The notes: generated by a model from the sequence alone, not told the origin. 64,000 nt of DNA from Antitrichia curtipendula (GCA_951230915.1 OX579636.1:22813567-22877566), one strand, 5' to 3'; shown: positions 42,841 to 55,624, counted from the first letter of the stretch. Translations and numbers: made by a program.

Positions 42841-45285
42841 CTTACAATATAGTAAGTTACATGCATTTCGCCAAATGCTGCCAAGTATGCCCGTCCCCAT
42901 TCTTCTATTTTTTCTTTGAAATTAGACTTCAATTCATCTGTCAACATTAGTGCAGTAAAGTATGGTCGAAGATTAGCCAAACCATTCCAGACTTGAAGTT
43001 TTTGTCTCTTGCTTTCACCATTGTCAAGAAAGTTTTTTTCTGCTGAAACTAAATCAAAGTACAGCACCTCTGATCCACCCTCCAGTAGTGATTTCTTAAA
43101 TAGACGTGCAGCATGAACCCCATTGAAAGAAGGTTTACATGGAATGTTATTTTTTGTGCCTGACAATTTCTCGTCCTTGAAAATCTTCACATTGCCACCA
43201 TGAGCTCTAGTTGATGAAAGAACTTTATGCATTTCCTCAATTGCTTCATTCTGGAGTGCTTTATCTCTGATGGTCCATATAAACTGAAAGTGCAAGTGGA
43301 CGATCTTCTCAATTATGCGGTTGAAGGCATGCATTGTGCACATGTGCACCCGATCAAGTGGGATCGCAAAGATTGGCTTCCATCGTCCCAGTGTAGCATT
43401 GCCATTAAGAGGTTTAGATTCTACCTCGTTTGAAAACAAGCCCCCAGTCCAACTGCTTGTCTTTCTAGCAAATGCTGCTTCTGCTTGTTTAATAGTGCCA
43501 ACCTTAGCCTTTGTACTCTTTTGACAACAACACATGCAACTCATTTGAGCACATGCACCATGGCTGAGGCTATAAAGGCACTTAATTGTTTTCATATCCG
43601 CACTAAGGTGCCATTCTATTTTAAAGCTGCCTACTCCCGGTACATCTAGCATTTGCCCTGCTCCTTGTGCACTAATCAATTCTGGCAGCTTTGTTTGATT
43701 GAATACCCAAGATAGAATGTCATACGATTCTTTCTCGACCTGAAAGCATCCTACCGGCCAAATCTCCCTCTCAGATTGAACACTGAAGTACTCTTGACCT
43801 GTAATGTTGATGTTTGGATTCAAGGCACAGTTCATAAGAGTTATACTCACCCTTTCAAATTTTTGATCGTGCACAATCTCAGCTTCATTCATTTTGAGCA
43901 CAAAGATAAGTGGATTTTCACATGTTTCTGCAAAAGAAGAGCACATGTAATTTGTAAGAAAACTTTTAGTCTAGGTGTAACTTTTAGTCTTTTAGTCTAG
44001 GTATCATAGTTAGAGTTTGTACAGTACCTTCTGGAGTAATTTTGTAGAGATTCACCATAGTTCTCTGCACCTGTTCAATGTCCACAAATAGTGAATTGAA
44101 CTCATTTAGATTCAACTTCACTGGTTCTTTCTTCTTCGACTTTGGAGAAGGCAAAATCACCACCTCATTATTGATTGAGTAGTATTCCCCGACAAAGTCT
44201 TTGAACTTACAGTTCAATTCTTGTCTCAATAGACTTACGTGATATGGCTTTGGCATTAAACAGCTAATGCGAATGCCATGACATACAGTTTTGGCACTTT
44301 CTGTGAATCCTTGAAAAAGAGTATTATATCCATCTTGCGTTATATTGTTCCGATCTGTGATTCCTAGAACTTCATGTTTGTCCATTCCTTTTCTAATTTT
44401 CTCAAGATTCTGATTTATTATAGCAACTCCTACTGACTCAAAAATCGGGGTCTCCATCATACTTCTCACTTTTGTCTTCGAGAAGATAGAAGCCAACGCC
44501 TTCTCGGATTGAACTTGAGTCTCTACTGGTCCGCACAACCTCTGTTTTTTTCTATTTATTGCGTTCTCAGATTGAATGCGCTTCATGGTAGCTGGTGCGA
44601 TGATTGAACGTGCTAGTCGTCGCAAAACTTTGGCATGACCTCGTGTCCTAGAAAGACTAGCAATGTCTTTACGAACCCGTATTTGCTGGCGAGGGCCATA
44701 TGGGGTCTAACGCAAACGATTCCATTTGCGTTGTAACTTCATCAGTGTCCTTTTGGTCTCTTCAAAATCGGACTTGATCTCGTCTAATTCTATTCTATGA
44801 CTAGCTACTAGCATTTTATGTTCGTCTATATTTTTCTTTGTTAAAGCTTTGATCTCAGATTCAAGTTCAACCTCTGATTGAATACTTTCATGAATGTCTT
44901 TCGATAATGATGATATTTCTTCATGTTGTGCAGCGATCAAATCAGAAGCAGTAATCGATTCACTTTTCAACACTGAATTTTCGTCTTGCAGTGTTTGCAA
45001 TTCTGTGGTAAGAGCCAGTAATTGTTGTTCTTTTTGCTCAATTGTTTCAGCTACGTGTCTCAAATTCTCTAACTCAAGTTGCAATCTTTGCCTATCAAGT
45101 ATACTAGCATCTGATCTCTCGCAACTACTTTGTAGACTACAAATGTAACCAAACAATCTATTGTTGCCGTCTCCAACAAACTTGAGCAGGCTCTTCACAT
45201 TGTTAAATGACGGTCTCTTAAAGCTACAAGGATCAATTGGATATATCTTCCCATCTAGCCATAGATCGAGATTAGTGTCACCAGC
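42792..45285 (-). pseudogene. Coiled-coil and zinc-cluster protein, possible transposase of the outer element
   Basis: The frame runs from about 45285 to 44028 and joins in phase, across a 100-bp intron (43928-44027), to an exon ending at 42846 (donor GTAAGT) or reading on to a stop at 42792. The start was not found; the upstream edge is an acceptor-like site. Order: a short globular N-part (DLWLDGKIYPID), a coiled coil of about 120 residues, a basic stretch, then a conserved-looking C-terminal domain with LSADMKTIKC, MSCMCCCQ, IPLDRVHMCTMHAFNRI, AHGGNVKIF and KPSFNGVHAARL. Asp residues, a Cys cluster and an H-x3-H in this order suggest an RNase H-like transposase with a zinc insert; this is inference. 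An in-frame TAG at 44707-44709 separates two parts of the same frame, so this copy is broken. Confidence 0.5.
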
Positions 45286-45909
45286 GCCTCATCTCTCTGA
45301 AAATTCTGACCTTTGAATTTGTTCATGAACTGGTCAACCACGAATTACCAAACCGCGGTACTTAAAATTCAATGTGACTTGAACCTTGAAGGTCAATTCC
45401 ATCTCATGGAATAAAACAAAAAAAGGCTAAAAGATAAATAGAATCGTGTGGAGATTAGAACGTGTACAAAGTATGCTAAATAAAAGATGACAAAAGCAGG
45501 ACTGTCAGAACTATCAAAGTGCAAAGAATTGTCAGAGCGTAGAAGCCACGAAGCTCAACAAAGCAGGAACCATGAAGCAAGAATCACGAAGCTCAAGAAT
45601 GCCAGCAATGAATTTTTTAGCGGCAAATTGTGTGACAAAGCATGCCAGCATTGAAAGTGATTCCATCCCCGCCCAAATTCGTGGTGACCAACTCAGCACC
45701 CATCATTGCTTGATCACAATCTCCAAACAAGATTCATCATTACAATTTCCTACCAGATCAATCGCCAACCGTTGATTGCCTTTGCTTTGCATGCACAGTG
45801 GGCGGAGTTATGGAAAAAATGATACCCTCGGAATACATTGAATCATTTTTTCTTGCTTCATTTATTATTGCTTTCACGGCCTTATTGAGGGCTCATTTTT
45901 TTTGTAATG

Positions 45910-46664
45910 TGATGTTATATGAGGATTTTATGGTGGATTATGAAGATTTTGTGAGTATGCACATATATATTTGTTAAATTATGGTCCCTTTTATTTCCCG
46001 GCCAAATCTACTTGCAGCCAGAAGCCCGGCGCTTTCCCAAGGCAAGGCCTCTCTACTCGACAATGCCTCAAAGAATCCCTCAAGAGTTGAAATGCAAAGC
46101 TATTTATTGAAGGCTAGAGATGATAGCCTAAGTACACAAATATGTACATAATTGTGTCGCTACCTCAGTTGTATGAATTTCATCAAGTACCCATGAACTT
46201 TTCAAAATAAAGAATTCATTTATAGTACTAAGGACTGAAATGACAAGAAGTACCTAATGTCTTATTGTCTAATAAGAAGCATTTCATTACCCAAACATCA
46301 TAAACCACTAGTACTTAGTTGCACCAAATTTGTCCATTTTCCATATAAAGTATTCCCTCAATGTATTAAGGATTTGAATGACAAGAAGTACTTAATGTCC
46401 AATTGTCTAATAGAAGGTATGCAATTGTGTAAACATCAAGATGTCAAAATGGATGGAAACAAGGGATAAATATCATTCTTTCCTTTGCAAGTATTCATTT
46501 AAATCTAATTAAGGTCCCTTATCAAGGCCATCAGTCTAGAGGGCACTTTGAGGATTCAAATTTCTTGTAATGGCATTCAAATGCTCACACAAGTGCCAAA
46601 AAAATATCATCCTCTTGAAATTTTGTGATTATCTTGAATTTGCCATGAATATGTGGAAGTTTAA
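45910..46664. repeat. Spacer with 140-bp tandem duplication
   Basis: The word ATGACAAGAAGTAC recurs at about 46239 and 46379 with similar flanks (TAATGT, ATTGTCTAATA, AAACATCA), giving two diverged copies of a 140-bp unit between about 46222 and 46440. No gene was recognised in the spacer. Confidence 0.65.
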
Positions 46665-46885
46665 CCCTTAAGCGCTCCAACTTCCATTTTCTGGACAATG
46701 AACGGAGGACTTGCATGCGTTGTTTTGTCCAACCAATTTTCCAATCATCCAATGTAACACTTGAATCTAGAAAAGGCAACCTTCCTTAATGACCAATTTC
46801 ATGAAATTTTGGTAATTGATATTTTTGAACAAAGATATAAGCAAAAATGTGCAAAATTTCAAAAAAGGATTGAGGCATTAAGGGG
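46665..46885. mobile_element. Short TTAA-flanked element, 221 bp
   Basis: The left end is CCCTTAAGCGC and the right end read inward is CCCCTTAATGCC, flanked by TTAA at 46661-46664 and 46886-46889. The end type resembles the larger TTAA elements nearby, and it may be a MITE of the same superfamily. The terminal match is short and imperfect. Confidence 0.5.
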
Positions 46886-47188
46886 TTAATGGAAGATTTG
46901 CATTGATAGAAATTACATTTACAATAAATGCGAGAAAGTTTGAGTAGATAGGCACTATAGTAGAAGTGCCTAAATCCAACTCAAGTCATAAATCAATCTT
47001 GAAAATATATAAATACAAGTCCAAAATGTTCTAAATGTGTACATGAATGTCATAAACAATTTAGGGTACATTGTAAAGTTTAGTTTCAAAAACTCATAGT
47101 ATAAACATACAAATTCAGAAATTTACAATTAGTCAAAAATTTATGAATTTAGTACATCCACAATTTAGTATGCAAAATCACTTATTAA

Positions 47189-48118
47189 TCCCTAAAGCCC
47201 TAAATTGTGTTTTTTTGCAACATAGCAATTTTAGGTAGCTTACTATGAATGGAATTTTTTTTTCTTTGAAATTTTTACACAATATGTGTCCAAGGAGTAG
47301 CTTAAAGGCTCAACAATTTTCATAACTTTGACTACATGGGTAAGAAATTATTGTATGTTATGTAGTTTTCATTGCTTGGTGGGCAACCTAGGCAGCTAAA
47401 AAAGCTTCTTTAAAAATCACAATTTAAAAAAATAAAAAAATTGAAATTGACTTTCTTGATTTATATATATGTGGAAAGCTTTTAATCATTCCATTTTGAT
47501 TAATGAGATGAAAGTTATGCAGGTAGCTTGTAGGTAGTTATAGAATCTCTAATCTAAAATAAACTTTGAAGTTCTTCATTTAATTCAATTTTCAACTTTT
47601 TTGGAAAATATAAAAAGAAAAAAAAAAGGTGTAGAGTGTTTATTACAACATTACAATCATTGGAATTGGCATTTTGCAAGTTCATAAATAAATTGTTAGC
47701 AATTTAGTATTTGAATCACTTTGCTTCTTTCTACTTACTATTTTTTCCCTATATGTTGTATAATTCCAAATGATCTAAAAAATTTCAAGCATGTAGCAAA
47801 CTTGCCTTGAAGAATGAATCCAAAGAAGCACCACCATTTTGAGCATTTTTTCATATAAATGTGACTTTGTGAAGTGCAGCTGCCTAGTTTTTTGCAAGGC
47901 CCCCAAAAGGATTTTTGTCACTTCAAACACTAATATCTTGCAAAACACATGGTGGAAATTTTTCAATTTTTTTCCACATCTTTTCAAACCATTGTACTAC
48001 AAGATCTCATCATTACATGTATCTAAAAATGTGTGTTTTTTCTAAAATTTGGTACTTATACTAGAAATGGCAGTTTTAGAGTGTTTTGGGTGAAAACATA
48101 GTCAAAAATCTTTAGGGG
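47189..48118. mobile_element. TTAA-flanked piggyBac-like element, 930 bp
   Basis: The left end is TCCCTAAAGC, the right end read inward is CCCCTAAAGA, with TTAA outside both (47185-47188 and 48119-48122). The interior aligns by eye with 16270-17214 in the same orientation: an AACATAGCAATTTT start, a TTTGATTAATGAGATGAAAG block, and a GCAGTTTT block near the right end. Both are therefore members of one family. Confidence 0.78.
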
Positions 48119-48122
48119 TTAA

Positions 48123-50046
48123 TGTGATGATTATAGAACAAATTAAAGTAGGAGGCTAAAAAAACAAAACCTTTTTAATTCCATCATCTATAATTCAAAC
48201 TTGAGTGGTCACCCACCTCATTCACGACCCAAAACCACCACAAGGCTCAAAAGCAACCAATAGGAATTCAAGGATTCTTCAAGTCAACCAATGAGAGTTG
48301 AACATTTCAAGCTTCAAGGGTGAGGGTGTCAGTTTAAAGTGAGTCTAGTGGGGTATAAATAGGGATCCAACCTAATGCTTTCAAATTTGAAGATTCATAG
48401 AATATTGTGTGAATATAAAAAAACTACAAAGCAACTTGGGTTGGTTTTCACTTGAGTAGACTAACATTCTTAGCAAAATAAAATCATCATTTGAACCACA
48501 TAGCTTGTAGGGTCAACAAAAGTGTCAAACTTTGATACTTCTACCTTATTTGATAATTGAGCAAGGGCTACACAGATATATCACACATGCTTGCTTCCAT
48601 AGCAATATGTTAGTCAAAAGGGTGCATCTCCTTAAGTGTTGCTCAAGAATGTTATGTAGACTGCAACAATAGGCTAGATACAAAGCTAACAAATACTCCA
48701 CACCCTACTTTATGTCATTTTGGTGAAAAAGTGCCACATGTCAACTTGTGGAAATTCAATTTCGGTACTCAACTGCCAAATCAGACCTTCACATATGGTA
48801 TTATGGTCTCCACAACATCTCCCATATCAACTGCAAAGTTGTGGAGCATTGATGGTCATGTTCGGGAGAACAGCGTGTTTCGTAGGACGAAAATTGTGAG
48901 GTTTCAAACGCCTACTGCTCTAAAATCTAGACCTCTCAATAGTCTAAGAGCTCTTAAAAAATTAGTAGATTTGAGGCTCCTAATTTGAACCTTCTGCATG
49001 GCAACTAAATATGTATTAGATAACCGATGAGCCGCGGTAGCGGTGAGTAGGTTATCGTACATAACCGGTTGTACATTTTCCAGTCACAACCTTTCATCTT
49101 CATGATCCAAGGTGTAAGAAGCAAGTTGAAAGGAAAGAAGGTTATGAGTTGCAACTTGTAATGGCAATGGTGACGGGTTGCTAATGAGACAGTACCATGT
49201 TAGCATTGGAAAGTCAACAACCGGTTATGAGTCAGTTTCAATATAATATACCATTTCAATTGATACCAGTTTGGAGGTTTTACTGTGCAATTTGTCACTC
49301 CTGTGCATGATTGGAGACTAAAGACTTATAGAAAGAAAATTGCCAGAATCTGCTTTCCACTGGAGTGATGTCACCATTTTTGATTGAATGTGTAACTACA
49401 GGATAAACTTCATAGTGCATCCTCTTTTAGTGCATAACTGTCAATTATAAGTGGGTCCAATTTGGAACACATTTTCTAGGAAGTTGACATTTGATAGGTG
49501 GGCATTATTACACCTGTGTAAATGCATAAACCTCTTAGAGCATGGTCCACACCAAACTGGTACCAGTTTCCTGTGTGCTTGCATGATTCCTCCAGGCAAA
49601 GAAAATCCTTGCAAGCTTCTTCGTCTCTCCTGGGTTGAAGATTAGTGCAAACTAACAAAGCAGCAGCACTCATTCATTTATAGTAGAATCGCCAAGGCTG
49701 TCAATTTGCAAACGAGGATGTTGGAAATTAATCCAGCACTTCGAGAAGTAGAATCTGGCTCATACTGGAACCGTAGACATCATACATTTCTACGGTTACG
49801 CAGACAACATACATTTCATCGTAGTATTGGGGCAGATTGGGTTGAAGTGATGTATCATTCTGTTTTCTCAAAAGTCTTACATTGCTACGCTTCAATGCCG
49901 ACAGTTCTATTCGTACAAGGAAAAAATGTGCCCGCTACCAAAAAAATCTTCCTAATGGCATCTCTGGTGCGAGCCAGATTGTGTGCCATGAGTTTTGCAC
50001 CTCAGTAATTTCTGAAAGGTCACCAGTTGGTAGCCTAAATGTACAC
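48123..50046. other. No gene recognised; 3' side of the ECO1 gene
   Basis: An 85-codon plus-strand frame at 48731-48988 has no recognisable domain. Frames at 49451-50008 lie on the opposite strand beyond the ECO1 stop codon and are probably chance. The sequence near 49015-49075 has a small inverted repeat around AACCGGTT. Confidence 0.4.
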
Positions 50047-51928
50047 TTAGGTTGGCAGTGGGCTTTGATAGACAAGAAAGGATTGAGTCAAACAGTACCG
50101 TGCTGCAAAGGCTTCACCAGCTGGAGAAGGCTGAGAGAATGCACATTGTGAAGCCTTTAACGTCACTCCTATACAGAATGTTTTCCTGCAGACAGGAAGA
50201 GTAAGTATTTAGGAGAGAAAGCCTCAGCAAACGGACATGGCAGAGCGACTTAAAAAGTGTAGACCAGCAAGATGAGACCACTAACCTCATGGCGTCCAAC
50301 AGATGGGATGCAACACCTTTCCTGCGCTCTGATTGAGAAACCCATATTCCTCTTACTCCACAAACTGCAGGAACCCCCGTCTTGCTACACAAGATCGCCC
50401 TGCCCAAGTCTTGTTGATTATCGTTCCGTGACTTCTTCCGATTCACTACTTCTCTATTAAATTTCCAGCCTCCCCAAAGAAGCTGTGTACTAGACTTCGG
50501 CTTCTCTTTACTAAGTTTTAATCGGTTTGCAGAAGAAACTAAGTCACAAGGCGCCTTGGAGTCTCCCTGGTCACGAGGGACGATGGGGAAAGCAGATTCG
50601 ATGTGCTCTGCCACAACGCAGCCCACGATTTTCTTGGATGCCGAGATAAAGAGATACACCTGTTCCAAGCAAATATCTCAGAGCTAGTAGGGTTGGAGAA
50701 TATCAAGCACGCAGTATTGTATCATGCTTAACGGGAAGAAAATGCCATTGTAAGTACAGGAAGCAAAGAAGAAGGCAAGCTGGAAGTAATCATCTGCTTG
50801 ATGTGTTGCTACCTTACAACGCTGCTTTTGCCACAACCAGTCTGGGGACAATCCCATCTCTTGCTCCATAACCTTCACAACTTCCCGTACTTTGTTTACA
50901 TGACATGAAGGGTCACCAGGCAACACGTAAATAACCCGATCACCTGCACTGGAGACATGATGAGCCACTCTTTCACCGATCCATCCCTGCAGCGCACGCT
51001 TCTCTCCAATTAGCATGACGCATGGATCCCACTTCCCTATCCAGGATTTGAAACTTAGCCTACATTACTGTCTCAAGGCAAATTCAAAGAAGGAATGAGG
51101 TATCTACAGTCCTTAAATATAGATTTACCCTCTTGAGAATGGCACAAAGTGACAGATAATTGGACACGGAATTGTTAGGTGTGACAGAATCCCACAGACA
51201 ACTCAATTATCTCAAGAAGCGGAAATGCAGACCTTGAAGGAAATGCCCTTCAGCTGGCTTCGATGGAATGAATTGTGAATCTTTTCATCGCTTTCCAGGC
51301 CCCGCGCATACACAAGTCCGCAGGACCGACATGTGGTGTGAGTGAAGTCGGCCTGACCAAGATCAAGAAAATACTGCCGACCCCGTTTTGCGGAATGTGG
51401 AGCTACCGTCCTCTTAGATTCCGGTATAGTCCGAACCACATCGTCACAGCTACCAGCTGTATCTACTGTTTCTCGAGTTTCTAGCCGCAATTGCCCGAAT
51501 GACGGCCACTCGGACTCAGATGGGAACTCTTTATGATCTTCCTCTATTGATGTATCTGAACGCGGGCTGGAGCTACTGTGGGCAATAAGTTGGAACACTG
51601 GTGTGAGAATTCGATTAGAATTTCAGCATACTTCTGAGATTTTCTGGCGTTTCAGTAAGTCGACATCTTCTCCCCACTTCACTTACTAATAGAAAGATAG
51701 CATGCGATGATCTACATCTCTCGTTGGCCCAACGCCCATTCTGAATGGCACATGGCCTCGCGGTTCAATACAGACAATTGTTCCAATTCAGACATGCAAA
51801 TAAAAAGAACAGTACCTGGTCAATCTTGAGTCTCGTTTGCGGCGCTTATAGGTCACCACAGGGGATATTCTACTTGAAGGACCAGCGGCGGAGCATCCCA
51901 TCTCAGCAGCTCCTCTGTCGCGATCCAT
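50047..51928 (-). CDS. CTF7: Sister-chromatid cohesion N-acetyltransferase ECO1/CTF7
   Basis: Five exons read 51928-51816, 51575-51233, 51031-50813, 50659-50286 and 50185-50047. All phases fit and give 395 aa. The start MDRDRGAAEMG precedes a basic TYKRRKR stretch. A C2H2 zinc finger follows (FLDLGQADFTHTTCRSCGLV, C-x2-C-x14-H-x3-H). The C-terminal acetyltransferase domain has RGIWVSQSERRKGVASHLLD, the acetyl-CoA binding (Q/R-x2-G) segment, and ends in ASQCAFSQPSPAGEAFAARY, the conserved ECO1 C-terminal motif. Known role: it acetylates the SMC3 cohesin subunit in S phase to establish sister-chromatid cohesion in the nucleus. The region upstream (51930-52740) is GC-richer, as expected for a host promoter and 5' leader. 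The fold and motif order leave little doubt about the family. Confidence 0.93.
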
Positions 51929-51929
51929 T

Positions 51930-52746
51930 AGAATGGAAACTACCTCCAATTACGCAACTCCATCGTCTCTCTATGACATTCGTCTCCAAAACGATAGGTC
52001 AACCTTAAAACCGACGAGCCCTCAAACCTAAATTATTATGAAAGACAGAGACGCACACAAGCTCCATCGAATCACCAGACGGGGCATCAATCCACCAAAC
52101 CCTGTATATCCATGGAAACAAAAGAGTAAGCTCTCGGAATCCATCCCAGCTCAGATGATTCACAAACTTCCGAAACTATCAAGAAAACACCTCCAATGCG
52201 AAAGAACTCACTCCCGCACTCAGCCACCTCGGGCAAGAGTACACAGATCCTCCCGCTCCTCCAGAACTCCTCCACACGAAAATCTTCATGAACTCTCCCA
52301 CTCAAAGCTAGATGGGGACATGAGTTTACAGAGCAGATTGAAGTCAGTGGTAGTTTCGAGGGATTCAATCACTTGGTCGTGGCATGGACAGAGAGATGCC
52401 AAGAGGAATGGCCGTGGCGGGCTGGAGCATTGAACGAGGCAGACGTTTGGCTGTTCCCGCCTTCTTCCCGCTATAATTTGAAAACGAGTGACGGGACCCA
52501 ACGGCGCTCGACGACCGTCGACTCAGGGACGGAAAGGAATAGGGGACGGAAACCTAACTTCTCGGCACTGGGCTTGAGGTTCGAAGGGCGACGGACTGCG
52601 ACGGTGACGGACAGAGGCGGACGGAACTTGATGGTTCTCGGCGTCAGCGGAGACGACGGAAAGGACTGACAGGCGCCGTTAACGAGACGTCGACGAGTAA
52701 ATGCGGCCAGTTGGAATGTTCACTTTGTGCTTCAGTTTGAATGAAG
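51930..52746. promoter_or_regulatory. GC-richer upstream region of the ECO1 gene
   Basis: G+C is clearly above the window average and several overlapping frames are open on both strands (52038-52433, 52087-52368, 52373-52669), none with a known domain. Promoter and 5' leader DNA of the minus-strand ECO1 gene is the simplest reading. A divergent plus-strand gene cannot be excluded. Confidence 0.35.
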
Positions 52747-53076
52747 TAAGGTAACAGGTCCAGAAATCGCCCACCGAAGAGCTGAAACTGAATTTTGGGA
52801 AGGCAAAACTTCTTGAAATTTTTTTCAGTAAATTTTCATTGAAAGAGAAGTGGATTTGGCATCTAACCTAAAAAATTTCATATTTTTTGGAGCTTTTTGA
52901 AATTAGTTATGAAATTTTGAAGTTGAATTAGCATAGGGCTCCAAAATCGTCCACCCCTGAAATGTACATTGTTTGTACATCAGTGAAGGCTATGAAAAAA
53001 CAGCGTGTACAAATCGTATACATTTTAGAAGTGGGCGGTTCTTAATGCCCGAACTATTCTCAAGTCTGTTACCTTA
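52747..53076. mobile_element. Putative 330-bp inverted-repeat element
   Basis: The ends share TAAGGTAACAG in inverted orientation, and a CGCCCAC word recurs inverted some distance further in. It contains a copy of the dispersed repeat seen at 3706 and 15668. No clear duplication was seen, so the borders are tentative. Confidence 0.4.
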
Positions 53077-53920
53077 AGGGCCTGTTTCCATGTAGCCCCA
53101 CGTCCTTGCATTTTGGCAAAAATGAGTGTATGTTGTGTTTAGTTTCAGTGAACAAGTTGTGACAATGAGTGGACAAAATCCAAATGAGCAAACATGAAAG
53201 TTGTAGTATCTTTTGTTTACTACAATCCTAAAAAAAATTGAAGCAAAAAGCAATTACAGTTTGAAAGTAAAGGAATTCCAAAGCTAACTACCCCATAAAC
53301 TCAATTGTTGAGGCGGTTCCTTGAAACTCTCTTTGAATATAGAGAATCTTGATAAGGGAGCTTCAAGTTCTGTTTAGTTTTCTTCAATGACCACATACAA
53401 ATGTCCCATCTAATTTTTCCAGTCATTGTGTGGAAGGGTCGAGATGAGAAGCTACATGTACATGGAAATGCCAGAGATACGCATTACATGTGGTTGCACT
53501 CTAAGAGCATCCTAAGTCTAGACTTGCTACTTGGCCATTGAAGAGTATTTTGGAGACCCCTCTAAATTTGTTGAGGCATTTGATGGGTGTTTCCCCTCAA
53601 TGTGGACTCTATGTTGGGACACGGCACTACCTAGTTTGTGCTATTTGGATTCATTGTTGCAAAAGCAATTGAGAGATTCCTAGTTTTGTAAGATTTTTCT
53701 AAAGCAGAAATTGTCTTAATTGCATTGACTAAGTAATAGAGTGTAGGATGAAGGGCGCAACAAGAATTGTAAGCATGACAAGCTTGAGGTTGTTTTTGTC
53801 ATACCCTTGACAATGATGAAGATCTTGAAGATTGAATTGTACCTTATTTTCTTCTTTCCACCGCTCATTTATTGTTGCAGAGTCTCAATGATAGATAGAT
53901 TGAGAACACTCTAAAGTATA

Positions 53921-54055
53921 TGTATGTCCATTGTTGACCCAAGTCCCATTGCGTCCCTATCTATAGGCCGCTAATATTTAATATTTTAGCTCTAGAATGT
54001 TAAACAATTATAGATAGGGATGCAATGGAACTCGGGGCGACAATGGGCATACATA
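53921..54055. mobile_element. 135-bp hairpin MITE
   Basis: The left arm TGTATGTCCATTGTTG followed by TTGCGTCCCTATCTATA is matched in inverse by the right arm (TATAGATAGGGATGCAA and CAATGGGCATACATA). The arms are about 47 bp with several mismatches. No target-site duplication can be called. Confidence 0.65.
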
Positions 54056-54969
54056 CCTTTGCCACATAAGGCTACAAAGGCCAAAAAGTATCCGGTAGAT
54101 GACTTTCATGATCACTATAGAAATGAAGAATGCACCTATTGATCCAAAAATCGAATAATTTTTGAGTGACTACCTCAGCCATGGATTAGCATCTTTTTAG
54201 CATTAAGGGTGGATGATCACTACAATATGATGTGAACACCCATTGTTGTCACTTATTGTAATTATCTCTAAAAAATTGTTTGGAATTTGGATAAATGAAC
54301 AATGTTTGTTTCTTTGCAAGTAGAAAATAAAGCATGTTGAAGTGGAAGTCCGCTTTCAATTGGCTAAAAAAATAGTGAGATCTCCCCTTCTAAAGTTCAC
54401 TTGATTAGCATACCACCACTAATTGATATTTTTAATTGACTATTAATAGGATCATCTATAATTAAATATAATATGTTGTAAAAAATATAATGAACGCCAA
54501 TATGCTAAATCCATAGTATGGCACTTGTTTAATGATAACTTTTTTGAATATCTTCCTCCATTGTTTACTACATTTTTTTATATATATTATTATTTTTATG
54601 TATTATATATGTAAAGGTCTTCCTTTACATTGTTATAGAGATGTGGACAAAAAAATCCATTCTTTATTTGAACCTTTTCCATTGAGTCAATTCTCCACCA
54701 AATTTTAAACTAACTACATATTGTGAAGGTTGACAAATGGGAGAAAAATGTAATAAAATTTGAGGCATAAACAATTGCCCTACCATCTTTTTATCCTCTA
54801 CCAAGCAAATTTTGCATCCAAAATTTGTAAGGAATGTATTATGTTCATCTACATCTAACAAAATTATTTTGGTTCTAGACTGCATTTTAGAAATTTAAAG
54901 TGCCTCAAATTAAGCAAGTGTCTTGTAGCACAATTGCTAGTATATGAGCCTAGAATCTTGAGCCCATGA

Positions 54970-55255
54970 GCCTAATAGCCTATGTTATAGGCATCTTTTT
55001 TAATTATAGGATACTTGTATTATAGGTATCTATATTGTAGTTACCTATGTTATAAGTACCTTCCATGGTTATAGGATGCTTATAGTCATAGGTGAGTAAT
55101 AATATTTAAAAAGTTTATGTTATAGGTACTTCCACGATTATAGGTTATTTATACTATAGGTACCTATGTTATAAGCACCTTCCATGGTTATAAGATACTT
55201 ACATTATAAATATGTATGTTATAGACACCTTTGATAGTTGTAAAATATCTATTTA
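54970..55255. repeat. Degenerate tandem repeat based on CTATGTTATAGGTACC
   Basis: Units of about 60-75 bp with the words CTATGTTATA, CTTCCATGGTTATA and GGATACTT recur four times with variable spacing and much drift. Confidence 0.6.
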
Positions 55256-55624
55256 CACCTAGGTTCAAACTTTGTAGTCTTGCATTTCTAGGCTCACATG
55301 TTAGTATAGTTGTGCCTTGTAGTTGAGAACAAATTAGTATTAAATTGGTGGTAGATTTAAAACAACTTCTAGAACCTTTTAATCATGATTTTAATTTATT
55401 ATTATTATTTTTAAATTACTTTGATTTGTTTGATATGCCTCAAAAGTTCAAACCCTTTCTCTCTCTTTCATAGCTTTTAGAATATATATAGTTAGTTATA
55501 AATTTTGATGAAGTATTATCTATGCGGGAAAGCATATCAATGAGGAATGGCTCTTTTTGTCTCCACCAACTTCATGTGGGCAATGTTGATAATAAATACT
55601 CATATCTTACAAGATGGATTTTAA

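Larger units (their letters stand above)
26972..45909. mobile_element. Outer DNA transposon with two convergent genes (18.9 kb with nested insertions)
   Basis: The left end CATTACAAAAAAAATGA continues into ACCCT, and the right end read inward is CATTACAAAAAAAATGA continuing into GCCCT. Similarity continues weakly to about 35 bp (AGGYCGYG). Without the nested 13.3-kb element it would be about 5.6 kb. It holds a plus-strand gene (27301-42661, split by the insertion) and a minus-strand gene (about 42792-45285) that converge. I found no clear target-site duplication. I cannot assign a superfamily; the minus-strand gene is the better transposase candidate. Confidence 0.65.
53077..55620. other. Gene-free AT-rich region with a MITE and a tandem repeat
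   Basis: No gene recognised. It contains a hairpin MITE at 53921-54055 and a degenerate tandem array at about 54970-55255, listed separately. Confidence 0.45.

Noticed and set aside
49451..50151. Plus-strand frames of 64-100 codons near the ECO1 gene
   Set aside because: They lie antisense to or beyond the last ECO1 exon, and none has a recognisable domain.
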